Shown here: piece by piece, positions 44,359-53,890 of the stretch
How positions within the stretch are numbered: the stretch's first letter is position 1
How the letters are laid out: each line of letters starts with the position of its first letter
Assembly (NCBI RefSeq): GCF_921293875.1
Contig: NZ_CAKLDI010000001.1
Location: 1,861,915-1,925,914, forward strand
Origin: Vibrio stylophorae
Lineage (GTDB): Bacteria; Pseudomonadota; Gammaproteobacteria; Enterobacterales; Vibrionaceae
Direction of reading: 5' to 3'
Length of the DNA: 64,000 nt
Position numbers and translations under genes: made by a program
Notes under the pieces: model-generated
Told to the model about the DNA's origin: nothing
Databases searched by the model: none
What the model saw: the letters and a program-made list of their open reading frames with translations, nothing else

Positions 44359-45579
44359 ATGACTGGCGCGCAAATTGGAAACGTAGATTTAGTAAAACAA
44401 CTGAACAGTGCCGCGGTATATCGACTCATCGATATTCACGGCCCGATTTCTCGAATCCAAATTGCTGATGCCAGTCATCTTGCGCCTGCTAGTGTGACTA
44501 AAATTACCCGCCAACTGCTTGAGCGTGGCCTCATTAAAGAGGTTGACCATCAAGCATCAACGGGGGGAAGACGCGCCATTTCACTCACCAGTGTGAATGA
44601 GCCGTTCCATGCAATCGCGGTCCGCTTGGGCCGCGATTATTTAAATATCAGTCTTCATGACTTAAGCGGCACCACGCTTGCTAATCAAGGTCGTGAATTC
44701 CACTACACCACGCAGCAATCTTTGATTGAAGGTTTATTCAATCACATCAGTAAAGCCATTGAACTTTGGCAAGATAAGATTGAAAACCTCATTGCTCTAG
44801 GTATTACCCTACCGGGCTTGATGGATCCTGAAACCGGCATCGTTGAATATATGCCGCATATCAAAGTGACGGATCTGCCACTTGAAGATCTTCTGCGCAA
44901 AAAGTTCGGCCTTGAAGTCTTTATCGGTAACGATATTCGCGGCTTCGCGCTGGCTGAACACTATTTTGGCCGCACTCAAGAGTGCAAAGACTCCATCCTT
45001 GTTAGTGTCCACCACGGTACGGGTGCCGGGATTATCGTAAACGGTAAAATCTTCTTTGGCTCCAATCGTAACGTCGGTGAAATTGGCCATATCCAAATCG
45101 ATCCGCTGGGCGATAAATGCCAATGTGGTAACTTTGGCTGTCTTGAGACAGTTGCCGCCAATCCCGCTATTATTCAGCGCGTCAAACAGCGTTTAAATCA
45201 AGGCTATCCATCGACCCTCACCGCCACAGACGAGCTGAGCATTGCCGATATTTGCCTTGCCGCCAACCAAGGCGATGAACTCGCCAAACAAGTGATTGTC
45301 GATGTGGGTAATCAACTTGGCAAAGCCATTGCGATGACAGTTAACCTGTTTAACCCAGAGAAAGTCATTATCGCTGGCGATATTATTGCCGCATCAGAAT
45401 ATCTGCTACCGGCCATTCGACGCCAAGTCGCCAATCAATCATTGCCAAGTTTCCACCAATATCTTCCCATTGAAGCGACTGCACTTGCCGATATGCCGAC
45501 CATCAGCGCCTTTGCTATGGTCAAACGTGCCATGCTTAATGGCGTTTTGTTACAAAAACTGCTGGGCGAAAGCGCTTAA
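44359..45579 (+). CDS. nagC: GlcNAc regulon repressor NagC (ROK family)
   Basis: Transcriptional repressor induced by GlcNAc-6-phosphate, 406 residues. An N-terminal winged HTH (VYRLIDIHGPISRIQIADASHLAPASVTKITRQLLERGLI) precedes a ROK domain with VHHGTGAGIIVNGK and the zinc motif CQCGNFGCLE. It follows nagA by 9 bp. It probably controls nagE and its own operon through the dyad upstream of nagB. Confidence 0.95.
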   Translation: MTGAQIGNVDLVKQLNSAAVYRLIDIHGPISRIQIADASHLAPASVTKITRQLLERGLIKEVDHQASTGGRRAISLTSVNEPFHAIAVRLGRDYLNISLHDLSGTTLANQGREFHYTTQQSLIEGLFNHISKAIELWQDKIENLIALGITLPGLMDPETGIVEYMPHIKVTDLPLEDLLRKKFGLEVFIGNDIRGFALAEHYFGRTQECKDSILVSVHHGTGAGIIVNGKIFFGSNRNVGEIGHIQIDPLGDKCQCGNFGCLETVAANPAIIQRVKQRLNQGYPSTLTATDELSIADICLAANQGDELAKQVIVDVGNQLGKAIAMTVNLFNPEKVIIAGDIIAASEYLLPAIRRQVANQSLPSFHQYLPIEATALADMPTISAFAMVKRAMLNGVLLQKLLGESA

Positions 45580-45631
45580 ATTTCTTACCCTATCAAGCAG
45601 TTAATTCTTTCTATTTTGTAGGGCGTGTTCC

Positions 45632-47224
45632 ATGGAATTGGTACTCATCAGTGTCGCCTTTAGCTTCGGTTGGGCTGCACAGCGCTGCTTATTGCCACCG
45701 CTTGTTGGTTTTCTTGTCGCCGGTTTTGTGCTGCATGCTTTGGGTTATCAAAGCACCACGGCGATCACAACGCTGTCAGATCTTGGTGTCATCCTACTGC
45801 TTTTTACCATCGGCCTTAAGCTGGATGTGAAATCACTGCTATCGAAAGAGATTTGGGGCGGTGCGACGCTACACAATTTACTATCGTCGCTTTGGTTTAT
45901 CCTTGCCCTGATGGCGCTCAAGTGGCTCGGGCTCACCGTCTTGCACGATCTTTCACTCGGCCAAATCAGTTTACTGGCCTTTGCCCTGTCGTTTTCTAGT
46001 ACTGTTTTTGCAGTGAAATCTTTAGAAGAAAAAGGCGGCATGAATGCCACCTACGGCAAACTCGCCATTGGCGTGCTGATTATGCAAGACATCTTTGCGG
46101 TGCTGTTTCTTACCGCCTCTAAAGGTGAATGGCCTCAGTGGTACGCCTTTGCGCTGCTCGCGCTGCCCTTGATTCGCCCGCTGCTCTATCGCCTTTTTGA
46201 TCAGGTGGGTCATGGCGAAATGCTGGTGCTATTTGCGATGTTTTTAGCCCTCGTGGTGGGCGCCGGCTTATTTGAATTAGTCGGCCTCAAGGGGGACTTA
46301 GGCGCGCTGATTTTAGGCATCTTGCTGTCGGGCCATGCGCGCGCCTCAGAAATGAGTAAATCTTTGTTTAACCTCAAAGAGCTCTTTTTGATCTGCTTTT
46401 TCCTCAATATTGGACTTGAGCAAACACCGACATGGACAGGGTTAGGGATTGCAGCGCTACTGATGCTACTACTACCCGTGAAAGGCGCGATTTACTACGG
46501 CATTTTCTACGGCTTTAAATTTCGCATTCGTACCACTCTCTTGGCGACACTCAGCCTTTTTAACTTCAGTGAATTTGGCTTAATTGTCACAGGGCTTGCC
46601 TATAAGCAGGGCTGGCTTCCAGGTGAGATGATGGTGGTGATGGCCTTTGCCGTTTCGCTTTCCTTTATTTTGGCCGCGCCCATTAACCAATGGGGTAGCC
46701 GTTGGTATCGCCAACATAGCGGCCAACTGAAGGAGTGGACACCTGAGCAGCTGCACTATAAAGATAAGATGATTGATTTAGGTAAAGCTGAAGTCTTAGT
46801 GCTCGGTATGGGCCGCGTTGGTACAGGTGCCTATGATGAGATCACCCAATATTATGGCAATATCGCCATTGGTGTAGATATTCGCCGTGACACCATCGAG
46901 AGCCAAACTGCGCAAGGCCGCAATGTGATTCGCGGCGATGCCTCGGACTCTGACTTTTGGGATCGCATCTTTAGCCGCAACCGTATTCGCTTGGTTCTAG
47001 TTGCCATGCCCAATCAGGAAGCCAATCAGCAAGCGATTGAGCAGTTAAGACACAGCGGCTTTACTGGCAAAGTCGCCGCAGTCGCAAAATATGCCGATGA
47101 TATCGAAAGCCTCACCAGCCTTGGCGCTGACGCCGTCTTTAATATCTATCGTGAGGCCGGTGGCGGTTTCGCCCGAGATGTGCTGTCACATTTTGGACAT
47201 CATATTGAATCACCCAAAATATAA
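45632..47224 (+). CDS. CPA2-family cation/proton antiporter with RCK domain
   Basis: A 530-residue KefB/YbaL-like protein. About 12 hydrophobic helices (1-360) include LLLFTIGLKLDVKSLL, FSSTVFAVKSLEEKG and VLIMQDIFAVLFLTASKGE, all hallmarks of monovalent cation:proton antiporter 2. The C-terminal part is a TrkA-N/RCK domain with the nucleotide loop VLVLGMGRVGTGAYDEI and RGDASDSDFWDRI. It likely exports K+ or another cation under nucleotide control. It stands 52 bp downstream of nagC, but a link to GlcNAc metabolism is not evident. The exact subfamily is uncertain. Confidence 0.88.
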   Translation: MELVLISVAFSFGWAAQRCLLPPLVGFLVAGFVLHALGYQSTTAITTLSDLGVILLLFTIGLKLDVKSLLSKEIWGGATLHNLLSSLWFILALMALKWLGLTVLHDLSLGQISLLAFALSFSSTVFAVKSLEEKGGMNATYGKLAIGVLIMQDIFAVLFLTASKGEWPQWYAFALLALPLIRPLLYRLFDQVGHGEMLVLFAMFLALVVGAGLFELVGLKGDLGALILGILLSGHARASEMSKSLFNLKELFLICFFLNIGLEQTPTWTGLGIAALLMLLLPVKGAIYYGIFYGFKFRIRTTLLATLSLFNFSEFGLIVTGLAYKQGWLPGEMMVVMAFAVSLSFILAAPINQWGSRWYRQHSGQLKEWTPEQLHYKDKMIDLGKAEVLVLGMGRVGTGAYDEITQYYGNIAIGVDIRRDTIESQTAQGRNVIRGDASDSDFWDRIFSRNRIRLVLVAMPNQEANQQAIEQLRHSGFTGKVAAVAKYADDIESLTSLGADAVFNIYREAGGGFARDVLSHFGHHIESPKI

Positions 47225-47268
47225 ACAAAATTCAATAATAACAATTTTTACTAGAAATAATTCATTAC

Positions 47269-47302
47269 AATCACGCCAATATTAAATTGGCGTGATTTTT
47301 TA
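47269..47302 (+). terminator. Rho-independent terminator after the antiporter gene
   Basis: AATCACGCCAAT (47269-47280), loop ATTAA, ATTGGCGTGATT (47286-47297) then TTTTA. Confidence 0.88.
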
Positions 47303-47368
47303 TTGCACCCTGCTTTATTTTTGTTCAATGTTGTTATCGATAACAAATTGATAACAGGTAAAGCAGCC

Positions 47369-49036
47369 ATGTGTTCTATTTTCTCTATTTTAGATATTCA
47401 ATCTGATCCCGCCGCACTCAGAGCCCGTGCACTTGAGCAGTCTAAATTAATGCGTCATCGCGGCCCTGACTGGTCTGGTATATACGCGGGGGAGCGGGCC
47501 ATTTTAACCCATGAGCGCCTCGCAATTGTGGGCTTAAACAGTGGCGAGCAGCCACTTTACAGTCCCGACCAGCAGCAAGTTCTGGCAGTGAACGGTGAAA
47601 TTTATAACCACCAAGCACTCAAACAAAGTCTTCAATCCGACTATGCCTTTGCGACAGAGTCCGATTGCGAAATTATTCTTGCGCTCTACCGAGAAAAAGG
47701 CCCTGCGCTACTGGACGATCTCAACGGTATTTTTGCCTTTGTCCTCTATGATGCCGAGCAAGATGCCTATCTGATTGGCCGCGATCACATCGGGATTATT
47801 CCCCTTTATCAAGGCTATGATGCCCAAGGTAACTATTATGTTGCCTCTGAAATGAAAGCCCTGATGGATGTCTGTGAAACTGTCAGCGAATTTCCTCCCG
47901 GTCATTTTCTCTGGAGCAAAGCCGCTGAGCCGCAGCGCTACTACCAACGACAGTGGATGGATTATGCTGAGGTTGCCGACAATCCAACCGATGCAACACA
48001 ACTCAAAGAAGCGCTAGAAAGTGCCGTCAAACGCCAACTGATGACCGATGTGCCCTATGGCGTATTACTCTCCGGCGGCTTGGACTCTTCAATTATTTCA
48101 GCCATTACCAAGACTTTTGCCGCCAAACGCATCGAAGATGATGAACAATCCGCCGCTTGGTGGCCAACCCTGCACTCCTTTGCCATCGGCCTTGAGGGCG
48201 CGCCCGATCTAAAAGCAGCAAAAAAAGTCGCCGCCCACATCGGCACCGTACACCATGAGCTCACCTACACCATTCAAGAAGGGATCGATGCGATTCGTGA
48301 TGTAATTCATCACATTGAAACCTATGATGTCACCACCATTCGCGCATCAACCCCTATGTATTTGATGGCACGTAAAATCAAGGCCATGGGCATTAAAATG
48401 GTACTTTCTGGCGAGGGCGCTGACGAAATTTTCGGCGGCTACCTTTATTTTCACAAAGCGCCAAACGCGCAAGAGTTTCATGAAGAAACGGTACGCAAGC
48501 TACTGGCACTCAACCAGTTTGATTGCGCGCGCGCTAACAAAGCCATGGCTGCATGGGGCGTCGAGGCACGCGTGCCATTCCTTGATAAATCATTTTTGGA
48601 CGTTGCCATGCAAATCAATCCAAAGGATAAGATGTGTGGCCATGGAAAAATTGAAAAGCACATTTTACGCGAATGCTTTGAGGATTATCTGCCGACAGAA
48701 GTCGCGTGGCGTCAAAAAGAACAATTTTCCGATGGCGTCGGTTACAGTTGGATCGACAGTTTAAAAGCAGAGGCCGAAGCGCAAGTGAGCGATCAGCAAA
48801 TGAAAACCGCAGCGCACCGTTTTCCAACCAATACGCCCATGAGCAAAGAGGCCTATTTTTATCGCGAGATTTTCGAGCAGCTATTCCCTGTACCCGCTGC
48901 TGTTGAATGTGTTCCCGGAGGGCCGTCCGTGGCATGCTCAAGTGCCAAAGCCATAGAATGGGATGAGGCATTTCAACATTGCATCGACCCATCTGGGCGC
49001 GCTGTGCAAACCGTGCATCAAGACGCCTACGATTAA
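47369..49036 (+). CDS. asnB: Asparagine synthetase B (glutamine-hydrolysing)
   Basis: Makes asparagine from aspartate, ATP and glutamine; 555 residues. Cys2 of MCSIFSILD, exposed after removal of Met1, is the glutaminase nucleophile. LMRHRGPDWSGIY and NGEIYNH belong to the glutaminase half; GVLLSGGLDSS is the synthetase ATP-pyrophosphatase loop, followed by GEGADEIFGGYLYFH. The frame reaches 47303, but a start anywhere other than 47369 would bury the nucleophile. Confidence 0.97.
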   Translation: MCSIFSILDIQSDPAALRARALEQSKLMRHRGPDWSGIYAGERAILTHERLAIVGLNSGEQPLYSPDQQQVLAVNGEIYNHQALKQSLQSDYAFATESDCEIILALYREKGPALLDDLNGIFAFVLYDAEQDAYLIGRDHIGIIPLYQGYDAQGNYYVASEMKALMDVCETVSEFPPGHFLWSKAAEPQRYYQRQWMDYAEVADNPTDATQLKEALESAVKRQLMTDVPYGVLLSGGLDSSIISAITKTFAAKRIEDDEQSAAWWPTLHSFAIGLEGAPDLKAAKKVAAHIGTVHHELTYTIQEGIDAIRDVIHHIETYDVTTIRASTPMYLMARKIKAMGIKMVLSGEGADEIFGGYLYFHKAPNAQEFHEETVRKLLALNQFDCARANKAMAAWGVEARVPFLDKSFLDVAMQINPKDKMCGHGKIEKHILRECFEDYLPTEVAWRQKEQFSDGVGYSWIDSLKAEAEAQVSDQQMKTAAHRFPTNTPMSKEAYFYREIFEQLFPVPAAVECVPGGPSVACSSAKAIEWDEAFQHCIDPSGRAVQTVHQDAYD

Positions 49037-49084
49037 CGCTGTCATGTCATCAGCTCAGCCTTATTTAGGCAGGGTCCCACAAGC

Positions 49085-49112
49085 AAAAAAGAAGCGCATT
49101 GCGCTTCTTTTT
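49085..49112. terminator. Bidirectional terminator between asnB and rssB
   Basis: AAAAAAGAAGCGC (49085-49097), loop ATT, GCGCTTCTTTTTT; it serves the two convergent genes. Confidence 0.9.
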
Positions 49113-49149
49113 TGGCGGCCTCATAAGAGATATCGTTCGCCAACTTCAG

Positions 49150-50208
49150 TCATGAAACAGGCTGCAAGCTCAAACTAAAGCTCGATACACCAATTTGGCT
49201 TAAAGAGATACGACCGCCCGATGCGGGCAACATATAGTGACGAAGTTGATGTTTCCCCTCGCCAAGCCACTCACCTGATTCCACCTGATACACGCCATCA
49301 CAGGTGGTCAAAGAAAATCCCATGCCACTGGTGACCATATCTAAGGTAAAATTGCTGGGGTCAAAATTGGCGAAAAGTGCGCGAATAGGTGCACTGTAAT
49401 TGACCTTTTTCAAGCCAGACTCTATATGCTGAACTAAATTTAATAAATTTCGCTCGCGCTGGGCGCGCGTTCTTAAATAATCATTAAATAAAGCGCGCAC
49501 CAATAAACTCATCGCCGTATTATTCTTTTCGGCTGAATTAGTATCTACAACATAAAAGCCTAAACGCCCATCATCAAGCCAAGTGTAATCCAATAAAATA
49601 GGTAAACGATCACTGGGCTGAAGTACAAAATATTTCAATTGCCACTGTTTTCCCGTAGTTTCAGTACTCGCTTGTCCCACGCTTTCAGGATGAGGCATTA
49701 AACTCAGCAATAATTCACGCGCCGCTTCCGGATGCTGCGCTAAACGTTCAATATGCTCTGCAAATTCATGTTCTTGTGCAGATTCTTCATCTATTTCACC
49801 TTGTTCTGATAAATATCGCCCAGAGAAATCTCGCTTCGCATGCACAAGGAGCGGAATCATCAAATTTTCAATTTGATTGAGGTCACGAATGGGTTTAACC
49901 AAATAATCCTTCACGCCTAGTCGCATGGCTTGCGCAACCTCTCCCATACCGCCGGTACCAGAGATCACCACGATTGGCAATTTTGCATAATCACGCAGTG
50001 CTTCTTCCATCACCTCCATGCCTGAGATCATTGGTAAATTGAGATCGCAGAACATCAAATCAGGCACAGATTCACGCAGCGCCACCAAGGCTTCTAAGCC
50101 ATCTTCAACCGCACGCACAACCATGCCTAACGACTCAAGGTAGCTGACTAAAATATGACGAAATACCGGGTCGTCCTCTACAACCAAAACAGACTTTGAC
50201 GTCAACAC
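49150..50208 (-). CDS. rssB: RssB-like response regulator/sigma-S adaptor
   Basis: 352 residues: a receiver domain with acidic Glu11-Asp12-Asp13, phospho-acceptor Asp55 (LMFCDLNLPM) and Lys105 (DYLVKPIRDLNQIENL), then a degenerate PP2C-like domain (about 170-350) without the usual metal-binding aspartates. The DYLVKPIRDLN and LLVRALFNDYLR stretches align with E. coli RssB, the adaptor that delivers the stationary-phase sigma factor RpoS to ClpXP. The neighbours ychJ and purU flank rssB in E. coli too. Starts at GTG 50208 after GAGGT. Whether it acts on RpoS here is inference. Confidence 0.8.
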   Translation of the reverse strand: MLTSKSVLVVEDDPVFRHILVSYLESLGMVVRAVEDGLEALVALRESVPDLMFCDLNLPMISGMEVMEEALRDYAKLPIVVISGTGGMGEVAQAMRLGVKDYLVKPIRDLNQIENLMIPLLVHAKRDFSGRYLSEQGEIDEESAQEHEFAEHIERLAQHPEAARELLLSLMPHPESVGQASTETTGKQWQLKYFVLQPSDRLPILLDYTWLDDGRLGFYVVDTNSAEKNNTAMSLLVRALFNDYLRTRAQRERNLLNLVQHIESGLKKVNYSAPIRALFANFDPSNFTLDMVTSGMGFSLTTCDGVYQVESGEWLGEGKHQLRHYMLPASGGRISLSQIGVSSFSLSLQPVS

Positions 50209-50521
50209 TTTGTTACCTCACTGCGACAACAACATCAATCGGGACGACGACGCGCCAAATGAACTCAATCGATTTGATTAGCAAAATTCAATGTATCTAA
50301 GCATGCGCGATCGACACCAGAGTGCAAGCGTCACGCTTTTTTTTTCCTTTTTCATTCAATAAACAGCGAATCGGTTCACGATTTATCGCTGCAACAATAC
50401 CCACAAAAAAACTGTGCTGGATCGATCATATATTTATTTCACAATGCTTTATTCTTCAGACATTCACAGTTAGTGTATACACAGATAATGTCCCTATATT
50501 TCGCATAAGGCTTGCTGTTCC
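50209..50521. other. Divergent region between rssB and the EAL-HDOD gene
   Basis: 313 bp with no gene. A small hairpin AAGCG-TCA-CGCTT (50326-50338) is followed by T's to 50345 and could be a weak plus-strand terminator, but nothing upstream obviously needs it. No confident promoter was found. Confidence 0.45.
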
Positions 50522-51733
50522 ATGTATTCTTATGTTGCCCGCCAACCGATTTTAACGCGGAAAAAAGAAACCTTTGGCTACGAACTTCTGTTTCGTAATG
50601 GGCCAGAGAATGCTTTTCCGCGCCTTTCTGCTGAGCAGGCTACCAATAAACTACTGCTGGAAAACTATTGGTCTGACGATATTGATAAAATCACCGACGG
50701 CAAACCAAGTTTTATCAATTTCCCACAAGACAGCTTGCTACGCGGTCTACCCACACTGTTGCCGCGCGATAAAGTGATCATTGAGGTATTAGAAACCGCT
50801 ACCCCCAATGATTCGCTATATAACGCCCTGCGTATTTTGGCGGGGAAAGGGTACATTTTGGCGCTGGACGATTTTATTCCCAGTGAAGAATGGCTGCGCT
50901 TTTTACCCTTAGTGCGCTTAATCAAATTTGATATCAGCGTCCTAAGCATTGAAAAGGTGCGAAATTTTGTACGTCAACACCGCTCACCTAAGCTGCGTTT
51001 TTTAGCCGAGCGTGTTGAAACCCATGAACAGTTTGAGGCAGCAAAAGCAGCTGGTTTTGATCTCTTTCAAGGCTACTTTTTTAGTCGCCCACAAATGCTA
51101 CAACGCAAAGAGATCAACTCATCAAAAATCACCATTTTGCAAATTTTTGCTGAGGTGTGCCAAACCGAGATTGACTACAACAAAGTAGAGCGTCTGCTCG
51201 CCACCGATGTATCGATGTCATATAAACTACTGCGCTTTGTAAACAATCAGCGCTCGCTAGCCGCCAAGCCAATCGAGTCCTTTAAACAGGCTCTGGTCTT
51301 TTTAGGTGAAATGCAGCTGCGCCGGTTTGTCTCCATTGTTGCCACCGCGCAAGCCTCAGACGATAAACCAAGCTCGCTCTATCAGCTATCACTACAGCGC
51401 GCGAAAATGTGTGAATCCTTGGCCGATAAAATTGGCCTACGCGCACAAGCCAATCGCGCTTTCTTAGTCGGCCTCTTTTCACTACTTGACTCCCTGCTAG
51501 ATACACCAATCGATGTGATCATCGAAAAACTGCCATTAAGTGAGGACATCATTTTGGCATTAACGGAGCATGAAGGACCGCTGGGTGAGCTGCTTTACTA
51601 CGTGCAAAATTATGACCAAGCCAATTGGGCAGAGCTTGAACAACAAGGTATTCTGCTGGATATCAGCGATGAGGTGATTGCTGCCAGTTATGTAGAAGCC
51701 GTAGAATGGGCGCAATCCTTTAAGATTGAGTAA
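50522..51733 (+). CDS. EAL-HDOD signalling protein
   Basis: A 403-residue YuxH-like protein: an EAL domain (about 1-200) and an HDOD domain (about 200-390; LLATDVSMSYKLLRFVNN, ALVFLGEMQLRRFVSI). Motif positions read ELL (Glu21) in place of EAL, and the loop-6 signature DDFGxG has become DDFIPS, while VIIEVLE, IKFDIS and LAERVE remain. Such proteins are generally inactive as cyclic di-GMP phosphodiesterases; a V. cholerae homologue (CdgJ) influences motility and biofilm. ATG 50522 lies 11 bases after AAGG. ychJ follows after 5 bp. Confidence 0.88.
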   Translation: MYSYVARQPILTRKKETFGYELLFRNGPENAFPRLSAEQATNKLLLENYWSDDIDKITDGKPSFINFPQDSLLRGLPTLLPRDKVIIEVLETATPNDSLYNALRILAGKGYILALDDFIPSEEWLRFLPLVRLIKFDISVLSIEKVRNFVRQHRSPKLRFLAERVETHEQFEAAKAAGFDLFQGYFFSRPQMLQRKEINSSKITILQIFAEVCQTEIDYNKVERLLATDVSMSYKLLRFVNNQRSLAAKPIESFKQALVFLGEMQLRRFVSIVATAQASDDKPSSLYQLSLQRAKMCESLADKIGLRAQANRAFLVGLFSLLDSLLDTPIDVIIEKLPLSEDIILALTEHEGPLGELLYYVQNYDQANWAELEQQGILLDISDEVIAASYVEAVEWAQSFKIE

Positions 51734-51738
51734 TTCGA

Positions 51739-52206
51739 ATGTCTCTATGCCCTTGCTGCAGTGGTCTTGCCTACGACCACTGCTGTCAGCCCTACCATCA
51801 ACGCCAGCAATATGCCCCAACGCCTGAAGCGCTCATGCGCTCACGCTTTTCTGCCTACGCCATAGGCTTAGTGGATTATATCGTTGAGACCTATGCACCT
51901 AAGCTCAATGCCGCACAATTTCGCAATGATATTGCTGATGGTACACAGCTTCAATGGCGCCTATTAGAGGTGATTTCTAGCGATGCTAAAGAAAACAGCG
52001 GTACGGTCAACTTTGTCGCGTGGTTTATGGATGAACAAGGTCAGCTCGCCTGTCTAGCCGAACATTCACGTTTTATCAAAGAAGGCGGCCAATGGTATTA
52101 CTTGGATGGTGAGCAGCGCCACCCTGATACCGTGTATCGTCAGCGCGGTCGTAATACCCCTTGCCCATGTTTAAGTGGCAAAAAGTTCAAACAGTGCTGC
52201 GCCTAA
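51739..52206 (+). CDS. ychJ: SEC-C motif protein YchJ
   Basis: 155 residues with SEC-C zinc motifs at both ends: CPCCSGLAYDHCC (residues 4-16) and PCPCLSGKKFKQCC (C-terminus). The middle (PTPEALMRSRFSAYAIGLVDYIVETY) is the conserved YchJ domain. The function is unknown; SEC-C motifs bind zinc and, in SecA, SecB or ribosomes. The gene is between the EAL-HDOD gene and purU, as ychJ is next to purU in E. coli. Confidence 0.92.
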   Translation: MSLCPCCSGLAYDHCCQPYHQRQQYAPTPEALMRSRFSAYAIGLVDYIVETYAPKLNAAQFRNDIADGTQLQWRLLEVISSDAKENSGTVNFVAWFMDEQGQLACLAEHSRFIKEGGQWYYLDGEQRHPDTVYRQRGRNTPCPCLSGKKFKQCCA

Positions 52207-52319
52207 TAGCGCTTTGAATCAAAAGGGAATGTCATGGATGACATTGTGCCGTGATGTGATTGATCTTAAAGCCGATGTGGCGTAAAAAGGTGAGCGATAG
52301 ATTGTCGTCAAGGATCAAC

Positions 52320-53153
52320 ATGGAACGTAAAACCCTGCTCACAGGCTGCCCAGACTCTCGCGGCCTCATTGCCCAAATCACCAATATCTGCTTTAAGCAT
52401 CAGCTCAATATTGTACACAACAGTGAATTCGTGGATTACAGCACGGGTCAATTCTTTATGCGTACAGAGCTCGAAGGTATTTTCAACGATCACACCCTGA
52501 TGCTTGATCTCGACTATGCCCTACCCAAAAACAGCGAACGCCGCCTGGTCGGCGCTGAGCGCAAACGTGTGGTCATTATGGTGACCAAGGAAGCGCACTG
52601 CCTTGGCGATCTACTGATCAAAACCTTTGACGGCTCATTAGATATTCAAATTGATGCGGTCATTGGCAATTATGACAATCTACAAGCGCTCACAGAGAAA
52701 TTTGATGTGCCCTATCATTACGTGAGCCACGAAGGTCTGACACGTGAAGCGCATGAAGCCAAGATGCTTGAGATCATCGATAGCATCAATCCAGACTACG
52801 TCGTGCTTGCCAAATATATGCGCGTACTCACGCCTGAATTTGTGTCTCGTTATCCAAAGCGCATTATCAATATTCACCACAGCTTCTTGCCTGCTTTTAT
52901 TGGTGCGAAACCCTATCAGCAAGCCTTTGAGCGCGGCGTGAAAATCATTGGCGCCACGGCGCACTTTGTCACCAACGATCTCGATGAAGGGCCAATTATT
53001 AAGCAGCAAGTGATCCCAGTGGATCATAACTTTACCGCTCAAGATATGGCACGTGCCGGTCGTGACGTTGAAAAACAAGTGCTCAGCAAAGCCCTTGGCT
53101 TGGTGGTGGAAGATCGCGTATTTGTCTATGGCAACCGCACGGTGATTTTATAG
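52320..53153 (+). CDS. purU: Formyltetrahydrofolate deformylase PurU
   Basis: Hydrolyses 10-formyl-THF to formate and THF, balancing one-carbon pools. 277 residues: an N-terminal ACT domain (TLLTGCPDSRGLIAQITNICFKHQLNI) and a C-terminal formyltransferase-like domain with HHSFLPAFIGAKPYQQA and GATAHFVTNDLDEGPI (catalytic His and Asp). ATG 52320 lies 6 bases after AAGGA; the frame extends 20 codons upstream without support. Confidence 0.95.
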   Translation: MERKTLLTGCPDSRGLIAQITNICFKHQLNIVHNSEFVDYSTGQFFMRTELEGIFNDHTLMLDLDYALPKNSERRLVGAERKRVVIMVTKEAHCLGDLLIKTFDGSLDIQIDAVIGNYDNLQALTEKFDVPYHYVSHEGLTREAHEAKMLEIIDSINPDYVVLAKYMRVLTPEFVSRYPKRIINIHHSFLPAFIGAKPYQQAFERGVKIIGATAHFVTNDLDEGPIIKQQVIPVDHNFTAQDMARAGRDVEKQVLSKALGLVVEDRVFVYGNRTVIL

Positions 53154-53196
53154 CGCAGATACAAGCGCCCCTATCAGCCGCTAAATAGCAGACCAT

Positions 53197-53222
53197 AAAA
53201 AAGCACCCTCGGGTGCTTTTTT
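53197..53222. terminator. Bidirectional terminator after purU
   Basis: AAAAAAGCACCCTCGGGTGCTTTTTT: a near-perfect palindromic stem with minimal loop, between convergent purU and the VC2046-like gene. Confidence 0.88.
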
Positions 53223-53258
53223 ATTTCTCAATTTGTATTCACATTCAGTATATTGGCG

Positions 53259-53780
53259 CTAAGCAACAAGCCCCAACGCACCTTCACTAATTCGCTGGTC
53301 ACATTGCAACTTGTGGTAGAGCTGTATCGGTCGTATGTGCCTCATGGTGTCGCTCTGCGCTTCTGAGAGCAGCCGTCGCTGGTGGCCACTGAGGTTATGA
53401 TAAACCGATTCATCAAAGCCGCAGGTCTGTGTCGGTTTATAACACAGCGGCTGAGGCGTTAATTCATCTTGTAATCGCGCGGATGATAATCCGGCAAAAT
53501 GAAAAGCGTTAGCAACATCCGGCCGATAATCAGATTCACCACCATCATTAAGCAGGGGCCGTTTAGGACCTAGTTCAAATTGCCGCCTTAGGGTTGCATC
53601 GTCATAGACCTTAGTTTCCAACTGATCAAAGGGCAAGGTTTCAAAAAGATCCGGCGAGAGCATCGCCAAGAGCAAAGAGAAATCCCGCAGCGCACCGTCA
53701 TGCACTGCATGGTTGAGCTGAGCGCCCAATTGCAGTTCATTGACCAGCCGTGTTTTATCTATGGTGTGTATTGCATCCAT
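53259..53780 (-). CDS. VC2046/SO_2500-type conserved hypothetical protein
   Basis: 173 residues, no signal peptide or membrane segment. The N-terminal LVNELQLGAQLNHAVHDGALRDFSLLLAMLSPDL resembles a protein family of Vibrio and Shewanella known only by locus names (VC2046/SO_2500); I recall this from the pattern and could not check. Function unknown. Start at ATG 53780 (MDAIHTIDKTRL) is preferred; an in-frame TTG at 53789 is possible. The ribosome-binding site is weak. Confidence 0.6.
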   Translation of the reverse strand: MDAIHTIDKTRLVNELQLGAQLNHAVHDGALRDFSLLLAMLSPDLFETLPFDQLETKVYDDATLRRQFELGPKRPLLNDGGESDYRPDVANAFHFAGLSSARLQDELTPQPLCYKPTQTCGFDESVYHNLSGHQRRLLSEAQSDTMRHIRPIQLYHKLQCDQRISEGALGLVA

Positions 53781-53890
53781 CAGCGACAACTCTGAAATGT
53801 GAATACACTGCTATCGGCTGAGGGCTTAAAAACTAAAGCAAAATAAATTTAACTGCTGCATTTCACAGCAGTTGATCAAGGATTTAATCC

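Noticed and set aside
50326-50345. Hairpin AAGCG-TCA-CGCTT followed by T's, as evidence for a small RNA
   Set aside because: The stem has only five base pairs, and no structured sequence or promoter precedes it.
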